Shown: positions 48,011 through 60,504, numbered from the stretch's first letter. The stretch is DNA of 64,000 nt from Ursus arctos (GCF_023065955.2 NW_026622874.1:82296917-82360916), one strand, 5' to 3'. The notes: generated by a model from the sequence alone, not told the origin. Numbers and translations: made by a program.

Positions 48011-50089
48011 GCTTTTGTTACCAGAGCTAGTCCACTAGGGTGGCAGTCCTGAGAGGGATTTAGCTTCCCCTGGTATTTCCATTCAGCCTTTGAAAATGTT
48101 CTTTATCTCTATTATAAATGTTCTTTATCTCTATTGTATATGTTTCTATTTCTCTTAAACTGTAGTTTTGGTAAAAATGTCAGGGTAACATTTTCTAATA
48201 GGTTTACACAGTGGGGAACTCTCTCAGAGGAGAGCCACACGTGATTCACCCTACCTGTGGAGGCAAGGGTAACAAAGATGTGTCTTTTTCTTCAAGTCTG
48301 ACCCTTATCCTTAACTCTTCCACTGTAATTTACGTTCTCGTCCCCCAGTAAAGTCAATATCTGACTCTCACCATCAAGAAATCTGTCCCATGGAAGATAG
48401 GAAGTGATGTCTTTATAGGCTTATTTAGGACCCAAAATTTAATTGTCAAAAGTTGATAGATATTATCAGCATTAATAATATTTTAAGATCTTAAGTAACC
48501 TCACAGGTCCCAATAGCTTAAAAGAAAACTCATCCACTTACATTAAATCTTCCCAAAAGTATAGAGAACCTAACTCTTCGTATTAAAAACCAGGATTAGA
48601 TCAAATAGGAGTTTACTGCTTCCTTAGTATTTGATTAAGCTTTTCCTAACTAACGTGGAAAGTATTTAACTCTTGTAAAATATTAAACTCTACTTTAAAT
48701 ATAATCATTAAATGATTACTCCATTATGAAGGATAGATTTTTATTTTACAGTAGAAAGTAGAAAAAGACAGGAATGAAGTTGGCGCATTAACAGAATAAA
48801 CAATTGTAATGTCTGCATGTCTCTAAAGCACTTCGAAATTATGTGTTTCTTGAGATTAGATGAGTCAACATTAAGAAACAAATTGTTTTTAAGGCAATAA
48901 CTTTATCCCATTGTTTTTCTTTTAGATTGTTTATAGCTTAGATTGCGGTTTCATCTTACTTACCAAACCATATTAAGGCACAAGAACTGTTAGAAATTGG
49001 TGGTAGATAATACTGATAAGTGGGCATTGGCAGCACTACTAGTCTTTTACTGTTGACTGTACAACAGAAAGGCCAAAAGATCTAATACTTAATATCTGAA
49101 TTTTTCATTTGTTCTGTAGTAGGCACCTGAAAGAGTCCAAATTCACTTATGTAACATTATTTGATGTGGTCGTTGGCCAGAAATGAAGTAGGCTCTCTGT
49201 GTAATATAAGATAATCCATCTAGGTAGTGCACAGGAAACAAGAATGCTGATGTGTTCTCTAAACTAGTGTATTAATTAAGAGAATGTTACTTTTTAATAC
49301 CTTGGATATTACCCTGGAGGTATTTCTTCCAGAAAAAGATTCCTAATTGGCTTTTTAAGGACTCTCCTATTAAATTTGTTGATTAACAGAAAAATAATTT
49401 AGGACAAGTGTCAGCTGCTGTGTTTCTCCAGGACTTTGTCTGTATTCCGGGGGATATGTTTAACTTGGAAGAAGTTTCTCATTTGGTTAATAATGGAAAG
49501 CTTCACCCCTTCACATGCAGTGAGTATAGTAACCTGTCTTCACATTTCACTGAAGAAATATTTCTGCCTCCAAAGAAATTTGAAGAACTGTGAACATTTG
49601 ACCAATGTGCTTTCAAAAGCATAAAATATTCTCTTGGAAAAGCTAGCCTATCAATGGGTAATTTGTGTTCACTAGGAAGTGTGTTTCTTTGATAGCCCAG
49701 GGGCACAAGCTGTTTGCTGAAACAGGGGACTATGGAATTCTACCCAGATGCGGGGTTTTCTGATACCTTTCTGGAAACATTTTGGCAAATAACTTATTTC
49801 ATTGTGTTTGTATACAAAAGGCAAAGAAGCCTGCCCCCCCACCCCACTTTAACCTGTGTACTCAGAAAACCTAGAGAGATTTTATTTTTTTCTAACATTG
49901 TCCATAATGAGAGAGAACCACTCTGACAGTTTACTAATCATCTCAGAAGCCTGAGGTTCTTTCCACTAAGTGATTTTAAATCAGAGTAAGATAAATAGTA
50001 CTATATTTGTTTGTACCTTTTCTCCAATTCCTTCTAATACCAACTGAGAGGAATGAGAATTGGCAGAATAATAACTGATGATAATAATA

Positions 50090-50285
50090 TGCAACATTTA
50101 TTCAGCACTTACTTTCAACCTGGCACCATACCAGGGACTTGACATTGTTTTGTTTATCCTTCTGGTATTTACCCCATTTTTAGAAGGGAACCAGAAGCCT
50201 AAGAGTGCACAGCTAATAAGTAGTGGAGCGCGAACATAGCCCCTCTCTGATTCTAGCTCAAGTCCTTAGTCACTATTTTAAGTAG
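50090..50285 (-). mobile_element. MIR (antisense) in MOSMO intron 2
   Basis: 'ttattcagcacttactttca', 'cctggcaccataccag' and 'gtgcacagctaataagtagt' fit antisense MIR. Confidence 0.7.
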
Positions 50286-50678
50286 TCAAGTATCATTTTA
50301 GGCACACACCTGAAACTAATATAATACTGTGTTAAATATACTGGAATTAAAAAACGTTTTAATTAAAATTTTACAAAAAGAATAGTTTATGTAAGCACTT
50401 ACTTAGTAGCTTCGGAGTCCTTTCTTAATGCTGATATTTAAAATCGTCCTAACACTTACATAAAAGGCTAGCCCAGCTTTTACTATATTTAATTGTTAGG
50501 CTTTGGGAATATTATGTGATCTATAGAAGATGTGAATCTTTTGACAAGTGGTCAATGTTTTAACGGTCTGACCATGTTATCAATCCACAACCCTTCTTAT
50601 AAACTTTGTGCCAAATTTTCATTGTTTTCTTAATCACCAAACCATGTTACTAATGTTGTGTTTTGGTTTGTTTTACAG

Positions 50679-50863
50679 TGATCCTTTTCTGTATGGCTGC
50701 CCTAATATTTCCGATAGGATTTTACATCAATGAAGTCGGAGGTCAACCTTATAAATTACCCAACAACACAGTAGTTGGGTCATCATATGTACTTTTTGTC
50801 TTATCAATTTTCTTTACAATAGTAGGACTTCTATTTGCTGGCAAAGTTTGTTTACCAGGCTGA
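50679..50863 (+). CDS. MOSMO: MOSMO terminal coding exon (exon 3, with stop)
   Basis: This is the last coding exon. A TTTTACAG acceptor ends at 50678. The exon opens with TG, which completes the Met codon begun by the A at 45936, and runs 60 more codons to TGA at 50861-50863. It encodes the third membrane segment (ILFCMAALIFPIGFYI), a short second loop containing GGQPYKLPNNT with a possible NNT glycosylation sequon, the fourth membrane segment (YVLFVLSIFFTIVGLLFAG), and a very short tail ending KVCLPG. Added to exon 2 and the roughly 36 residues expected from the missing first exon, this gives about 167 residues, the length I recall for human MOSMO. The frame is intact with no stops, so the gene looks functional. 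The ATG within the intron at 50663 is not a start; it lies upstream of the acceptor. Confidence 0.95.
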
Positions 50864-51545
50864 TGAATGTCTAAATTGCTCAACTCTTTTATTATTTTTT
50901 ATTTTATTTTATTTTTTTATTTTTGGAGGGGGGAGGACAAAGGCAAGGCATCTGAGTAGTCCTCTCATAGGAAGATGCTTAGATGAAACTGATGCTGAAA
51001 AGGAAAAAAAAATGCTTTGATTTGTTCTCACTATGCACTTTGGATTTAAAAACAAAACAAACAAACAAACAAAAGAGAGCCTTTTCCATAACCAAATACA
51101 GACAATATTGACTAAATCTCCTGAGCATATTCAGGCAGTCAGGTCTGCACTGTGATAGCAACCTAGTGAAGGAGAATGCTTTATACTGAAAAGCATGTGG
51201 CCCTTTGTGACTCTGTTGTTCCGTTTTTAACGTCTAATAATTAATTGAGGAAAAAAAAGTCTAAGTATTTATGAATCATGGTAGACCAGAGGGTTACAAG
51301 GGAAGTTCATGTGGGGCTGGCCTCACCTCCTAAGAAATTAGTGTTCATAGCTTCCTTGTAATGGTATGAGCCTTTGGCACCAGAGTGATTTGCTGTTGCA
51401 TTACTACACCAAGAAGCCAATAGATCAAAACTTGTTTGCTAAAATGTATGTAAAAATCCTGAAATTCCCTATTCTCTGTGTACAAAACAAAACAAAATCA
51501 GACACTAAGAAACATGTTGTTGGGGGTGGGTGGGTGGGGGAAATA

Positions 51546-51659
51546 TTCCTTATATTTATATAAATATATATATAATATATATATTTTGCTGATGCAGTAT
51601 ACAGTGTGTATATATGTGTGTGTGTGTGTATGTGTGTGTAAATTTATATACACACACAT
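51546..51659. repeat. TA/TG/CA compound microsatellite in MOSMO 3'UTR
   Basis: Alternating TA tracts pass into (TG)n and then into ATATACACACACATG. The TG and CA arms are partly self-complementary and could fold in the RNA. The tract includes one TGTATATA (51607-51614). Confidence 0.85.
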
Positions 51660-53147
51660 GCAAACAGTTCCTGGAAGAGAACTCTGAATGCTTTGCTAGC
51701 AAAACACTGTGGTGTGCAAACCTAGAACTCAATAGAAAAAAAAAAGCCATTTATCTGAAGGCTGCATAGTGGAGAGAGTCTTCAGTTTACCTCATTCTTT
51801 GTAGCAGCCCTTGATTTTAACAGGTTTTTGTAATAGGTACAAATAATCCCATACCTTTCTAGGTCCAATTTTAAGTTAAGCTAAAATTCTTTGTAGGGTT
51901 AATTTATTTGTATATGATAGTAGAAGGTAAGATCATGTAAAACCTTATAATTTGGGGAATCTGACACTATTTAAATTATTGGCAACTGTCATCTGTTGTA
52001 CAGAGGTTCTCTTTTTCTACTGGCTCAGTCTGTTACGTGAGTAATGCATTTTCTATGTTCAAGCACACGACTTTACATAAATACAAAGTTCACTAGTAAT
52101 ACCAATTTATAATATTTTGGCTATCTACAACACTAACTGCACTCTGCTATAAAAACTGAATTTATGTTCTTTTCATCTGTAAGCATTACTAATACATCTG
52201 CTTTACCAAAAACCTGAGCAATACAATATTTTCTTTATATGCTATATGCCTTTGTTTGCTAAAAGCTAACATTTTTGCATTTACTTTAAAGGGCTGTACT
52301 AAACCCACAGCTTTACGTTTTTTCCTAGAAGAAGCATTGCAGCTAACCCTCGAAGCCACAAATAGTTTTAAAATACAGTATTTCTCTTCTCCACATTTCC
52401 CATGCTTTCATATCAGTGCTTAGTTGTTTTTCCAGATGAACACTATAGATAATCTCCTGTTTGAAATGTGGGGCAGGAGGCTCTTTCTTGGCAATGGAGC
52501 TAAGTTTTTCTTCTTTCTAGTGAAACAGCAACCCAAATGTCCCTATCAGTAGAGTTAGAGTCCCGTGTAGTCCCTGCTTCACACAAACAGCAATGAGTGC
52601 ACTGTTTTTTGAAAGCTCAATTATAAATTATAAAATGATTACTTCAGAAATGGGGCTGCCTCCTCAGATATTCAAAGTATAAAATGGAGGAGCCTGATGT
52701 GTTTCACACTGGCTTGTTTGACATTCATATATCTTACTGTTAATTCAGTATTTTATTGTGAAAGAAAACCCCAGTGTTTCCGCTCACTCAGGAGTTCAGG
52801 GTAAGAGGTGAACCACCACTGTGGTGCATTCCTTGAGTGTTCTGGGGGAATGTCACACTTTTCCTTCCCAGGGTCAAAGAAACCTGTGGGAAATGACTGA
52901 AGGAGACTATTTTTCCCCAAGTATTATGATGTCTAGTTAATTCTGAGAATACCACTGGACGTGTTCTATGGACATTTGGGATTGCAGTTCCCATTGTGAT
53001 TTGATTGGTCCTCAGTCAAATGGATCACTTTGAAGGAAAGTTTTGGTTGTCACCATTATACCACTGAGATAAAGTGTTAGCAAAGTATGGTTCAAATTAA
53101 CTTATGATATGACCAAGAGCTTTTCTCTTCCAAAAGATGAATTTTAT

Positions 53148-53155
53148 TGTAAATA
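53148..53155 (+). promoter_or_regulatory. Pumilio-type motif TGTAAATA
   Basis: This is an exact match to the PUM1/2 recognition consensus UGUANAUA in the predicted MOSMO 3'UTR. Others lie at 51607-51614 and 53612-53619 (both TGTATATA). An 8-mer occurs by chance in AT-rich sequence, so function is only possible. Confidence 0.35.
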
Positions 53156-53611
53156 GTTTCTCAAAATATTTTTAACTGGATCATGAGCATGGGGAGAGAA
53201 AGTTTCTCAGCTGCTAAGAATTTCCCCACTGTTTACTTCTTTCACTTACAGTGGTATTGCATATAAGATTACAAAATGTAAGGTTTTATTTGTATCTATT
53301 ACCCAAACCATTAAGTTGTCTTTAATTTCATCATTGTCTTGGAGGTCCAGTGCATAAAGGGCTGGTAGGGGAACACTCCCTCTAAACAGTCAGCACTCTA
53401 ACCCAGGATTGAGACGGTCCCATCAAGTAGTGTGTGAAGTCAAATCTTTGTACTCTTCCAGACCAATGAAATGGATTCATTCATATAAAATTCTATAAAT
53501 CCTGTAAGTGAAAAGATAGACAACTGTCAGCAGTTGCTTTTAAAAAGGTCACTATAATAAGTACTATATAGTACAATATTAATTTATAGCAGGAAATCAT
53601 ATCTTGTAAAC

Positions 53612-53619
53612 TGTATATA
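53612..53619 (+). promoter_or_regulatory. Pumilio-type motif TGTATATA
   Basis: This is an exact UGUANAUA match in the predicted MOSMO 3'UTR, about 460 bases after the 53148 site. It carries the same chance-occurrence caveat. Confidence 0.35.
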
Positions 53620-53978
53620 AAACACTGTTTTATGGTGCAATCATTTGTCAAACTTTTGTCTGTTACATTGTTTTTAGAGTGTGTGCATTCTTCTCATACC
53701 TAAGAACATCACTGTAAAATCTGCTGAAAACTATTTATAGGTTTTATTTGCACAAGACTTAAATTAGTTTGAAATTTTTGGAAGCTCCTATTGAACATGG
53801 CTAAACATCTGTAAACATGAAAAATCTTCAATTCATTAAAAGCAAACATTTCAGTATGATTCTTTCCAAAGGTAATCCATGTTCTATGTTGTTAGTGTGT
53901 GTATGTAATTTTTCTGATTCTTCTACTTCTTATCCTATTTTCTCTTCCATTTGTTTTGTTTTTGAAGGATGGCTCCTC

Positions 53979-54003
53979 TTTTTTTTTTTTTTTTTTTTTT
54001 TTT
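53979..54003 (+). repeat. Homopolymer T run (about 25 T) in MOSMO 3'UTR
   Basis: An uninterrupted T run within the predicted 3'UTR is followed by AATGTTC. No SINE body is attached on either side, so it is not an obvious antisense A tail. Its length is likely polymorphic and error-prone in sequencing. Confidence 0.8.
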
Positions 54004-54645
54004 AATGTTCTAAATGACCAAAACACTGCATTGGTTTTTACCCTTTTGCCTAAAGCTTTGATATCCCTGCTTGATGTTCTGTGAATTCACTGTTTAATCT
54101 CTTAAGTAAAATAATGGTCCTGGTGACATACAGTCTTTTGATTTAGAGGAAAGGCCCTGAAAAAGTATTGGAAACTAACTTTAGACATACTCTTAGCTAT
54201 TATTTCGCATCGTGGGCTTCATGGGAAGAACATGTTGCATTTATTTTGTCTTTATTAAAAGACTACTAGCCACAAGTTACTCTGATTGTAGTAACTGTTT
54301 TATCAACCCACTTTGACCTTCTTTTAAAAATTAAATTTACGTTCACAATTCAAAACAGTAAGTTGTCTTTCAGAACTAATTTTTGAAGGATAAAAATATA
54401 TGAAGGAAAAACATGGCCTGTGTAGGTTGGATTCCCTACACAGGACTTATTAGTTGTATCACCTCAAGAGATTTTAGAGTTTGTGATCAAGGTCTGTATA
54501 TTACCCCAAATTTTATTAAGAATTGTTTTCTAATTGGTTATAACATTTTTCAATTAATAGTTTCAAAACAAGTTGTTAATACAAACTGTATAAAATGAAC
54601 ATAATTTTCTTCACTTGTATTTTTGTTATTGAGCAAGTTTATCAA

Positions 54646-54651
54646 AATAAA
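54646..54651 (+). terminator. MOSMO: Putative distal polyadenylation signal AATAAA
   Basis: A canonical AATAAA is followed within about 30 bases by TTCTATTGCTTTG, a U/GU-rich stretch that could act as the downstream element. Cleavage would fall at about 54662-54672. Just upstream the sequence is TTTTGTTATTGAGCAAG, also U-rich as is usual. It is the clearest hexamer between the stop codon and the point where interspersed repeats reappear, at about 55.7 kb. Confidence 0.55.
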
Positions 54652-55685
54652 TTGTCTACTAAAGAAACTAAAAAGGCTTCTATTGCTTTGAAATAAGCTT
54701 TGATTTTAAAAACTCATTTCAGAAGTTGATTTCTTACAGAGGTTTTTACATATTCACACAGTGACACTGCCGTGCCCCTTGGTTTTGTTTTGTTAGCATC
54801 AAGCAGGGAGGAGGTTTCCCTCTCTTCTTCCACTCCTACTCCCATCTCCTTCCTTAGGAAGAGATGCCAGCAATATTCCAGAATATGGATTAGGCCATGT
54901 TTACCAGTAAGAAGAGTCACTCAATAATAAAAGACCACACAGATGTGGCTCTTCTGCATCATGTTTTTATGAACTGAGAGATCCACTGAGCCAAGGCCCT
55001 CAAAGCCAGCCATCTTGCTTTTCTCCCTCACACGTAGACTAAGGCAATTCATCTTTGCTTCAGTCTTCCGTTTCTCCTTCACTGCAGGCCAAAGGATCTT
55101 AGCTTCTAAAATTTTAAAATTTGGGTCAAAGGAGAGGACAGAGGCCTTAAGTCTCTAGACTCATCCATGTGCTCCATCACAGCTTTACTGTAGTTTTCTC
55201 AAGGGGTCTCAGGATTACCCCAGCCGCATAATAACTAATAAAGCACTACATTTACCCTTTGCTGCTGTTTCTCCATTATATGGCCTTTACAGGAGCCTCG
55301 TGGGGAGTTGGAAGATAAAGTAGGAATTGGATGTTCTTGAATTCTGGATCATAAAGTTCGTCTTATCTTCTTGGGATGACCAATCGTCCCCATTTGCCTG
55401 AGACTGAGGGGTTTCCTGGGACATGAGACTTTCAGTGCTCTAACTGGGAAAATTCCAGTGAAAAGGGATGAGCTGATCACCCTATCTTCACACCATCCAA
55501 ATCTATCCTGATGTATAACACAGATGAGAGGTATTTGAAGAGTTCTATAAATATTACTGAATACGTCAATTGGAAATTGTAATGGTAGACTTACACAACT
55601 TCTAAGAGAGTGGGAGAAAACACTTTTCCTTCTCTTTGGTAATACCTTACCAAAAAAAACCAGACTAGCTTTAGAAACAATGTGA

Positions 55686-55770
55686 GGGTGCCTGGCTGGC
55701 TTAGTTGGTAGAGCATATAATTCTTGATCTCGAGGTCGTGAGTTCAAGCCCCACACTGGGGCCAAAAACA
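55686..55770 (+). mobile_element. Short tRNA-Lys-like SINE
   Basis: 'tggcttagttggtagagc' (A-box region), 'aattcttgatc' around the anticodon position and 'ggtcgtgagttcaagcccc' (B-box region). It has no full-length Can-SINE body. Confidence 0.8.
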
Positions 55771-56154
55771 CCCCGTAATAACATGAGTCCAAAGACACCT
55801 TATTTTGACTTAGTCTTCCACTAATTCTGTGGTATGCGGAGATTATAGGAAAAACACCAAGACTGGAAGACTGGGTTCCTCTTACGCAAAGTCAACTCTT
55901 CTGGGTCACAGTTACCCAGCAACAAAATAAAAGTAGGTATTTATAAATGGTATCAAAGATAGAAAGCATAATGCTGTATTATTTTTTTTAGAGTTTTGGT
56001 TCTTTTCCCAGGAGGAGAAAACAATGGGATGATATTTTCAAGCACATTCAGCCCCAGTTCCACACACAGACTAAGACCACCCAAGATTAAATTTCAAGAA
56101 GAGATTTTTCAAGAGACTCAGAAGATTCTAGAGCTGGATGAAATCTAAAAGACC

Positions 56155-56250
56155 ACGTATAGTGTTTCCATTTTCCAGATGAAGAAACCAAGGCCTCAGA
56201 AAAGTATACTGACTTTCCTGAAGTCACACAATAGCAGAGCACCCACACAG
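56155..56250 (-). mobile_element. MIR (antisense), partial
   Basis: 'ccattttccagatgaagaaa' and 'gaagtcacacaatagcagag' are antisense MIR core. Confidence 0.6.
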
Positions 56251-56284
56251 GAAGAAATGTCTGTGGCAGATGGTCCTTGGACAG

Positions 56285-56645
56285 TTGACCTAAGACAACT
56301 ATTCATGTTCCACAGCATCTGAACCAGTCTTCCTCCAACTAATCTCCATCTACTCCATCCAGCTAATTTCTACCAAAATAATCTTAACACAAAAGAAAGC
56401 GTATCATTTCTTTGAGTTCCTGCCATTCCTACTCTACAGAATGAAATCCACACTTCTTTAGCATAGTTTCACGATCTGGCTTCAGTCTGTCTCTTCGCTG
56501 TTTTTACCCACCACTGTATCTCTCCTTACACGGCCAAACCAGCTCGTCTCCATTCTTTCACTGCACCTGCTCTTTGTCTTGGCTGTGACTGCACTCCCTC
56601 CTCACAGTTTTCCCTAATCCCTCTCATATTTGAAACCTATCTAAT
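56285..56645 (+). mobile_element. L2 fragment
   Basis: 'gaatgaaatccacacttctt', 'cacgatctggcttcagtctg' and 'tttccctaatccctctcata' resemble the L2 3' region. Confidence 0.6.
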
Positions 56646-56679
56646 TTTTTGTGCTTTCTCTTTGGTTTATACCTCTCTG

Positions 56680-56895
56680 ATAGAACTTACTTGAGGCGAG
56701 TAGACTGCTTAGATTCAAATCTCAGTTCCAAGATACTAGCTGTGTGAAACCCTTGATAAATCACTTAGCCTCTGTGAGCCTTGGTTTTTTCACCTGTAGA
56801 ATGGGGTTAACAGTACCTATGTCATAGGGTTATTGTTGGTTTAAATGAGAAAGCATGGAAAGTGCCTGGCTCATAGTAAGTATTCAGATGTTAGT
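56680..56895 (+). mobile_element. MIR (sense), well preserved
   Basis: 'ttcaaatctcagttccaaga', 'cacttagcctctgtgagcct' and 'gtgcctggctcatagtaagt' cover most of MIR. It lies within L2 sequence. Confidence 0.85.
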
Positions 56896-58059
56896 TTGCT
56901 GCCGTTCTTATTAATAAACACCTCCCTGTCACTAGATTATAAACTCTTGAATGCAAGGAATGTGGCTTTCTCATTTCCCTTAGAGACCTGGCACATTGCT
57001 TTACATGTGAACTGAATTATCATAATTAAATTTGGGGCTAGGTTATAAAGGAAAATTATGAAACTGTATTTGAGAGACTTAGCCACCTATCTGCCAGGAT
57101 CGTTTCAGTGAAATTCTTTCTGAAAGCAGAGGCTTTCCTAGATCAGCCCTTACAAGTAAATGTGGTTATTTTATTGGTAGGTATTTGACTGTATAATATG
57201 CCAGTTTCATTGACTTCCTTAGGATTCAAGACCTAAGACCTTTACTACTCAAGACTCTTTGTGGACTGAAGACTTTTTCCTACCGAATTCATAGTGCTCC
57301 AATGTTGATACCAATACAAAGAGGACCAGGATGATGCAAGCACCCTGTTGATCCTGAGAGAACTCTCTGGAGGCTTCTTCAAGCTTTTGGGTTCTCAGCT
57401 ATCTTGAAGCCATATATTTGGTATGTTTTGCAAGGACTTGGTTCTGCCAAGATGGTTTTAAGTATTTCTGCTAAAGGGAATGGACTCAAGGATTTGATCT
57501 CATTTTAGATGCAGTTATCCCCAACCGGCCCTGTTATGGCCCTTTAGTAAATACTGCCATTGTATTTGGTCACTATTAAATCAATCCCTATTATCTGTCA
57601 GAGCAAGTCAGTAAAATAAATGCTGTGTCCTGACTCTGGCACTCTTTTCATGTTTAAATATTTAATTTGGTTATCTTAGACAATTCAAGTATTTTCTTAA
57701 ATTAAAAAACAACTCATTCTTTTACATTGCTTTGTTCTCTGTGGCAAAATGCAAATGCAGTCGAAGAACCAATCTAAACCCTTTCCATTATGCATAATAA
57801 ATTGCTCTGGGAAAAATAATCCACGTATCTAAGAAAGGTTTTAACTACCTCATATTTTCCTAACGTCGTTAGTAAGTAGCAAAGTGGACTCCTACTGTGG
57901 TGTCACCCCCACTCACACACACCATTCTTAACACTTTACCTCATTTCTGCTGTTTCAGGGTCATCAGTAACTTTTTATTGTCCTAAGTGCTGTTGTGGAG
58001 AAGGAAGTTACCATAAGCCTAAACTGGGGCAAAGGGATTTTTTTGTTTTTTTACAGTAA

Positions 58060-58450
58060 AGTGTCCGTAAAATTAAAAAGAAAGTACAGGAAATTAAAAA
58101 TCCCCCCTCAACCCACCTTCCAGAAATTACCATTATTACATATATATACATATATATACATATACATACACATACATACATATATACATATGTCATAGAC
58201 GTATGTGTGTGTGTGTGTGTGTGTGATGGGTATGTCCTGTTCGGTTTTAACAAAAGCAAGAACATACTATACATGCCTGCCACTACTTTCTTTCTTACTT
58301 TATGATGGATGTCTTTCTGTGTCAGTAAATATAAATCTTCTGCATTTTTAGCGGCTGTACTGTGTGTGTGTGTGTGTGTGTCTTCCCTTGTTCATTTAGG
58401 TAGTTTTCAAGTTTTTTGCTGTTACAAATAATGCTGCTTGAACTTAGGCC
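58060..58450 (-). mobile_element. L1 3'-end fragment (antisense) with microsatellites
   Basis: 'ccagaaattaccattattac', 'tgatggatgtctttctgtgt' and 'gctgttacaaataatgctgc' resemble antisense L1 3' ends. It includes TA/CA/TG microsatellites at 58138-58224 and (TG)n at about 58360-58381. Confidence 0.6.
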
Positions 58451-58589
58451 TTAGGTAACAGAAACTTCCCGAATACCATGATAAGCTGACATTCTAACTG
58501 AAGCGTATCAACTGCCCTATGAAAAGCAGTACATATATTTTTAAATATTGTGGTTAAGAAATAGTGGCATTCAATAAGAGTTTGGAGAA

Positions 58590-58790
58590 GGAAACTAATA
58601 TTAAATTCATGCTATGTGTTTTTCTATATGTCATCTTAATCCTCCTCCTAAGGTGAAGTGGAGGTGGCACTTTATAGACCAGAAAACCATGCAGCAAAGG
58701 GGGAATAATTTACCCAAGGTTCAGTACCTACTGTTGAATCTGGGTTTCACGCTTAGGTTCTCTGACTTCAAATCGAGGACTGCTTCTGTC
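58590..58790 (-). mobile_element. MIR (antisense)
   Basis: 'aatttacccaaggttcagta' and a diverged remainder fit antisense MIR. Confidence 0.6.
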
Positions 58791-59194
58791 CTGGCTAGTG
58801 TGAAGGAAATAAAAATAGCTTGTCCCAGTTGCATGATTTCTTGGCTCAGACATGAGCAGCTGAATCTATGGTTTGCTTCTTCTGGATGTGGAATGCAAGC
58901 AACCATAAAAGGTAGTCCTGCTTAGAAACAACCTATAAATATTATATATTTTGTTGGGGAGAAAGTATGTAAGTTATTAAGCTGTTTGTGTTCAATCTTC
59001 CATCATTCCCCTCTCACTGTCAAGCTTTCTGCAATCCTGCTAAGTGGTAACTTCACTGATTGATGAACTAGATGATGTCACCCTAAAATTGTTAATTTTA
59101 CTGGGACCCTTTTGGGAATTGAGCACTCAGGGAAATTTCCCCAAACAGGCTCTATCTTGTCCCCTCTATAGCACTTAAAAAATCAAGTAACCAG

Positions 59195-59391
59195 GGGCGC
59201 CTGGGTGGCTCAGTCGTTAAGCGTCTGCCTTTGGCTCAGGGCATGATCCCAGGGTCCTGGGATCGAGCCCTATACTGGGCTCCTCTGCTGGGAGCCTGCT
59301 TCTTCCTCTCCCACTCCCCCTGCTTGTGTTCTGCCTCTCAGTGCTGTCTCTCTCTCTGTCAAATAAATAAACAAAATCTTTCAAAAAAACC
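59195..59391 (+). mobile_element. Young Can-SINE (sense)
   Basis: The head is GGGGCGCCTGGGTGGCTCAG with the standard tail. Target duplication TCAAGTAACCAG (59183-59194 and 59392-59403). Confidence 0.95.
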
Positions 59392-59789
59392 TCAAGTAAC
59401 CAGATCCCTTCTACCTTGTTGATAAGAAGTCTACTGGTTATTAGGTTACCCTAGGGTTGTGCAGAGGTCCATGGTTCAAACATTAGAAAGCCCCCTCCAG
59501 TCATTTGTCATCTGTCTACACTTATTACTGCTGAGACATCAACTATTCCAGTCTGAATGGTGAAGTAGTTCTGTGTCCATCCCACACCTGGGGCGTGGTG
59601 AAGTTCGGTGAGCTGGGAAGACTTTCTCGCTGGACTGAGGACGCATTTCCTTAGGTCTTGCCATCTCAAAGTGTTGCTACCAAACACTGAGCAGGCCCCT
59701 GCTCCTTCTGATTTTCGGATACTTGATTTCTTGACCTCTGTCTCTTTCTTCTCCCCTTTGGCTTCCCTGAGAGGCATGTTTGCCTAGTA

Positions 59790-60310
59790 CCCATGTCCCC
59801 TTCTTTGGTTCAAAACAAAACAAACCCAGCTTTTTTCAAGGGGCTGATGGCACCTTCTGGCTCCAAGACCGGACGCAGAAGCCAGGTCAGGCCAATCAGA
59901 GCCACAGTGATTGTTTCAGAAATGAATGGATCACATGACCAAGCCAAGCCTGGGCCTTTCCTGGAGCTCCTTGGGAAAGAGATGCTGAACTTCTTGGGAA
60001 AGAGGTGCTCTTTTTTTAGGGTTGCTAAGTTGGGGTCGGGGGTAGCTGAGTGCTGCTGGTGTCCAAGTTTGCCAACAGCTCATGAAGAGCCTGCTTAAGA
60101 ATAAAGCCATCACAGAAGAAAGGAGCTGAAAAATGGAGACAGACTTCCATTAACATCATATTAGCCTTTGGATCAAGCCATGTCCGAAGGCAGAAAATCC
60201 TTCGATATTTCTGTTGTTTGAGCAAATAAATTCCCTCTTTTCCTTAAGCCAGTTTGAGTTGGGTTTGTCTCTTTTAACTGAAAGAATCTTGATACACTTC
60301 TCCTCTTGAC
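59790..60310 (+). mobile_element. Old LTR-like repeat, class not decided
   Basis: 'caggccaatcagagccacag', 'gagcaaataaattccctctt' and 'aagccagtttgagttgggtt' belong to a common old mammalian repeat with an LTR-like polyadenylation region. I cannot name the family with certainty. The open frame at 59793 is within it. Confidence 0.45.
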
Positions 60311-60504
60311 ATTAAACGCATGCTTCACCTCCCGTGCTTTGGCACATCACTTCGATCTTTCAGTTAGCTTAGGATTTTACGAAAAAGAAATTTGACTTCA
60401 GACTATTTCTCAACCCAACAAAAAGCACCTGCTACTGGCTTGAAATGGGGGAAAGAAAGCAAAATACAAGGTAATATCTAAAAAAATATGTCGCACAGCA
60501 ATAC

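Larger units (their letters stand above)
45937..50678 (+). other. MOSMO: MOSMO intron 2
   Basis: The 4.7-kb intron begins GTAAGTAACC and ends TTTTACAG. It is phase 1. It is notably poor in Can-SINEs; none was recognised. It holds one MER5-type DNA transposon, one old antisense L1 3' fragment, one antisense MIR, a short L1 3' terminus near 50.3 kb and a (TCTAT)n pentamer run at about 47891-47914. The rest (for example 46820-47630 and 48050-50080) is AT-rich sequence in which I recognise nothing. Confidence 0.9.
50864..54670 (+). other. MOSMO: MOSMO 3' untranslated region (predicted)
   Basis: The stretch from the stop codon to just past the AATAAA at 54646-54651 is read as a single long terminal-exon 3'UTR of about 3.8 kb. 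The support is indirect. There is no recognisable SINE, LINE or LTR for the whole 3.8 kb, although SINEs occur about every 2 kb in intron 1. A canonical polyadenylation hexamer lies at the end, and candidate regulatory motifs fall within it (three TGTANATA Pumilio-type sites). It also holds a TA/TG simple repeat and a run of about 25 T. The exact end needs transcript data; earlier ATTAAA hexamers at about 53835 and 54253 could be alternative sites. Confidence 0.7.

Noticed and set aside
55349..55798. 149-codon open frame, - strand, the longest in the window
   Set aside because: It crosses the short tRNA-like SINE and flanking unremarkable sequence; no recognisable protein family, no splice or promoter context.
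59793..60098. 101-codon frame, + strand
   Set aside because: It is within an old LTR-like repeat that occurs widely in mammals.
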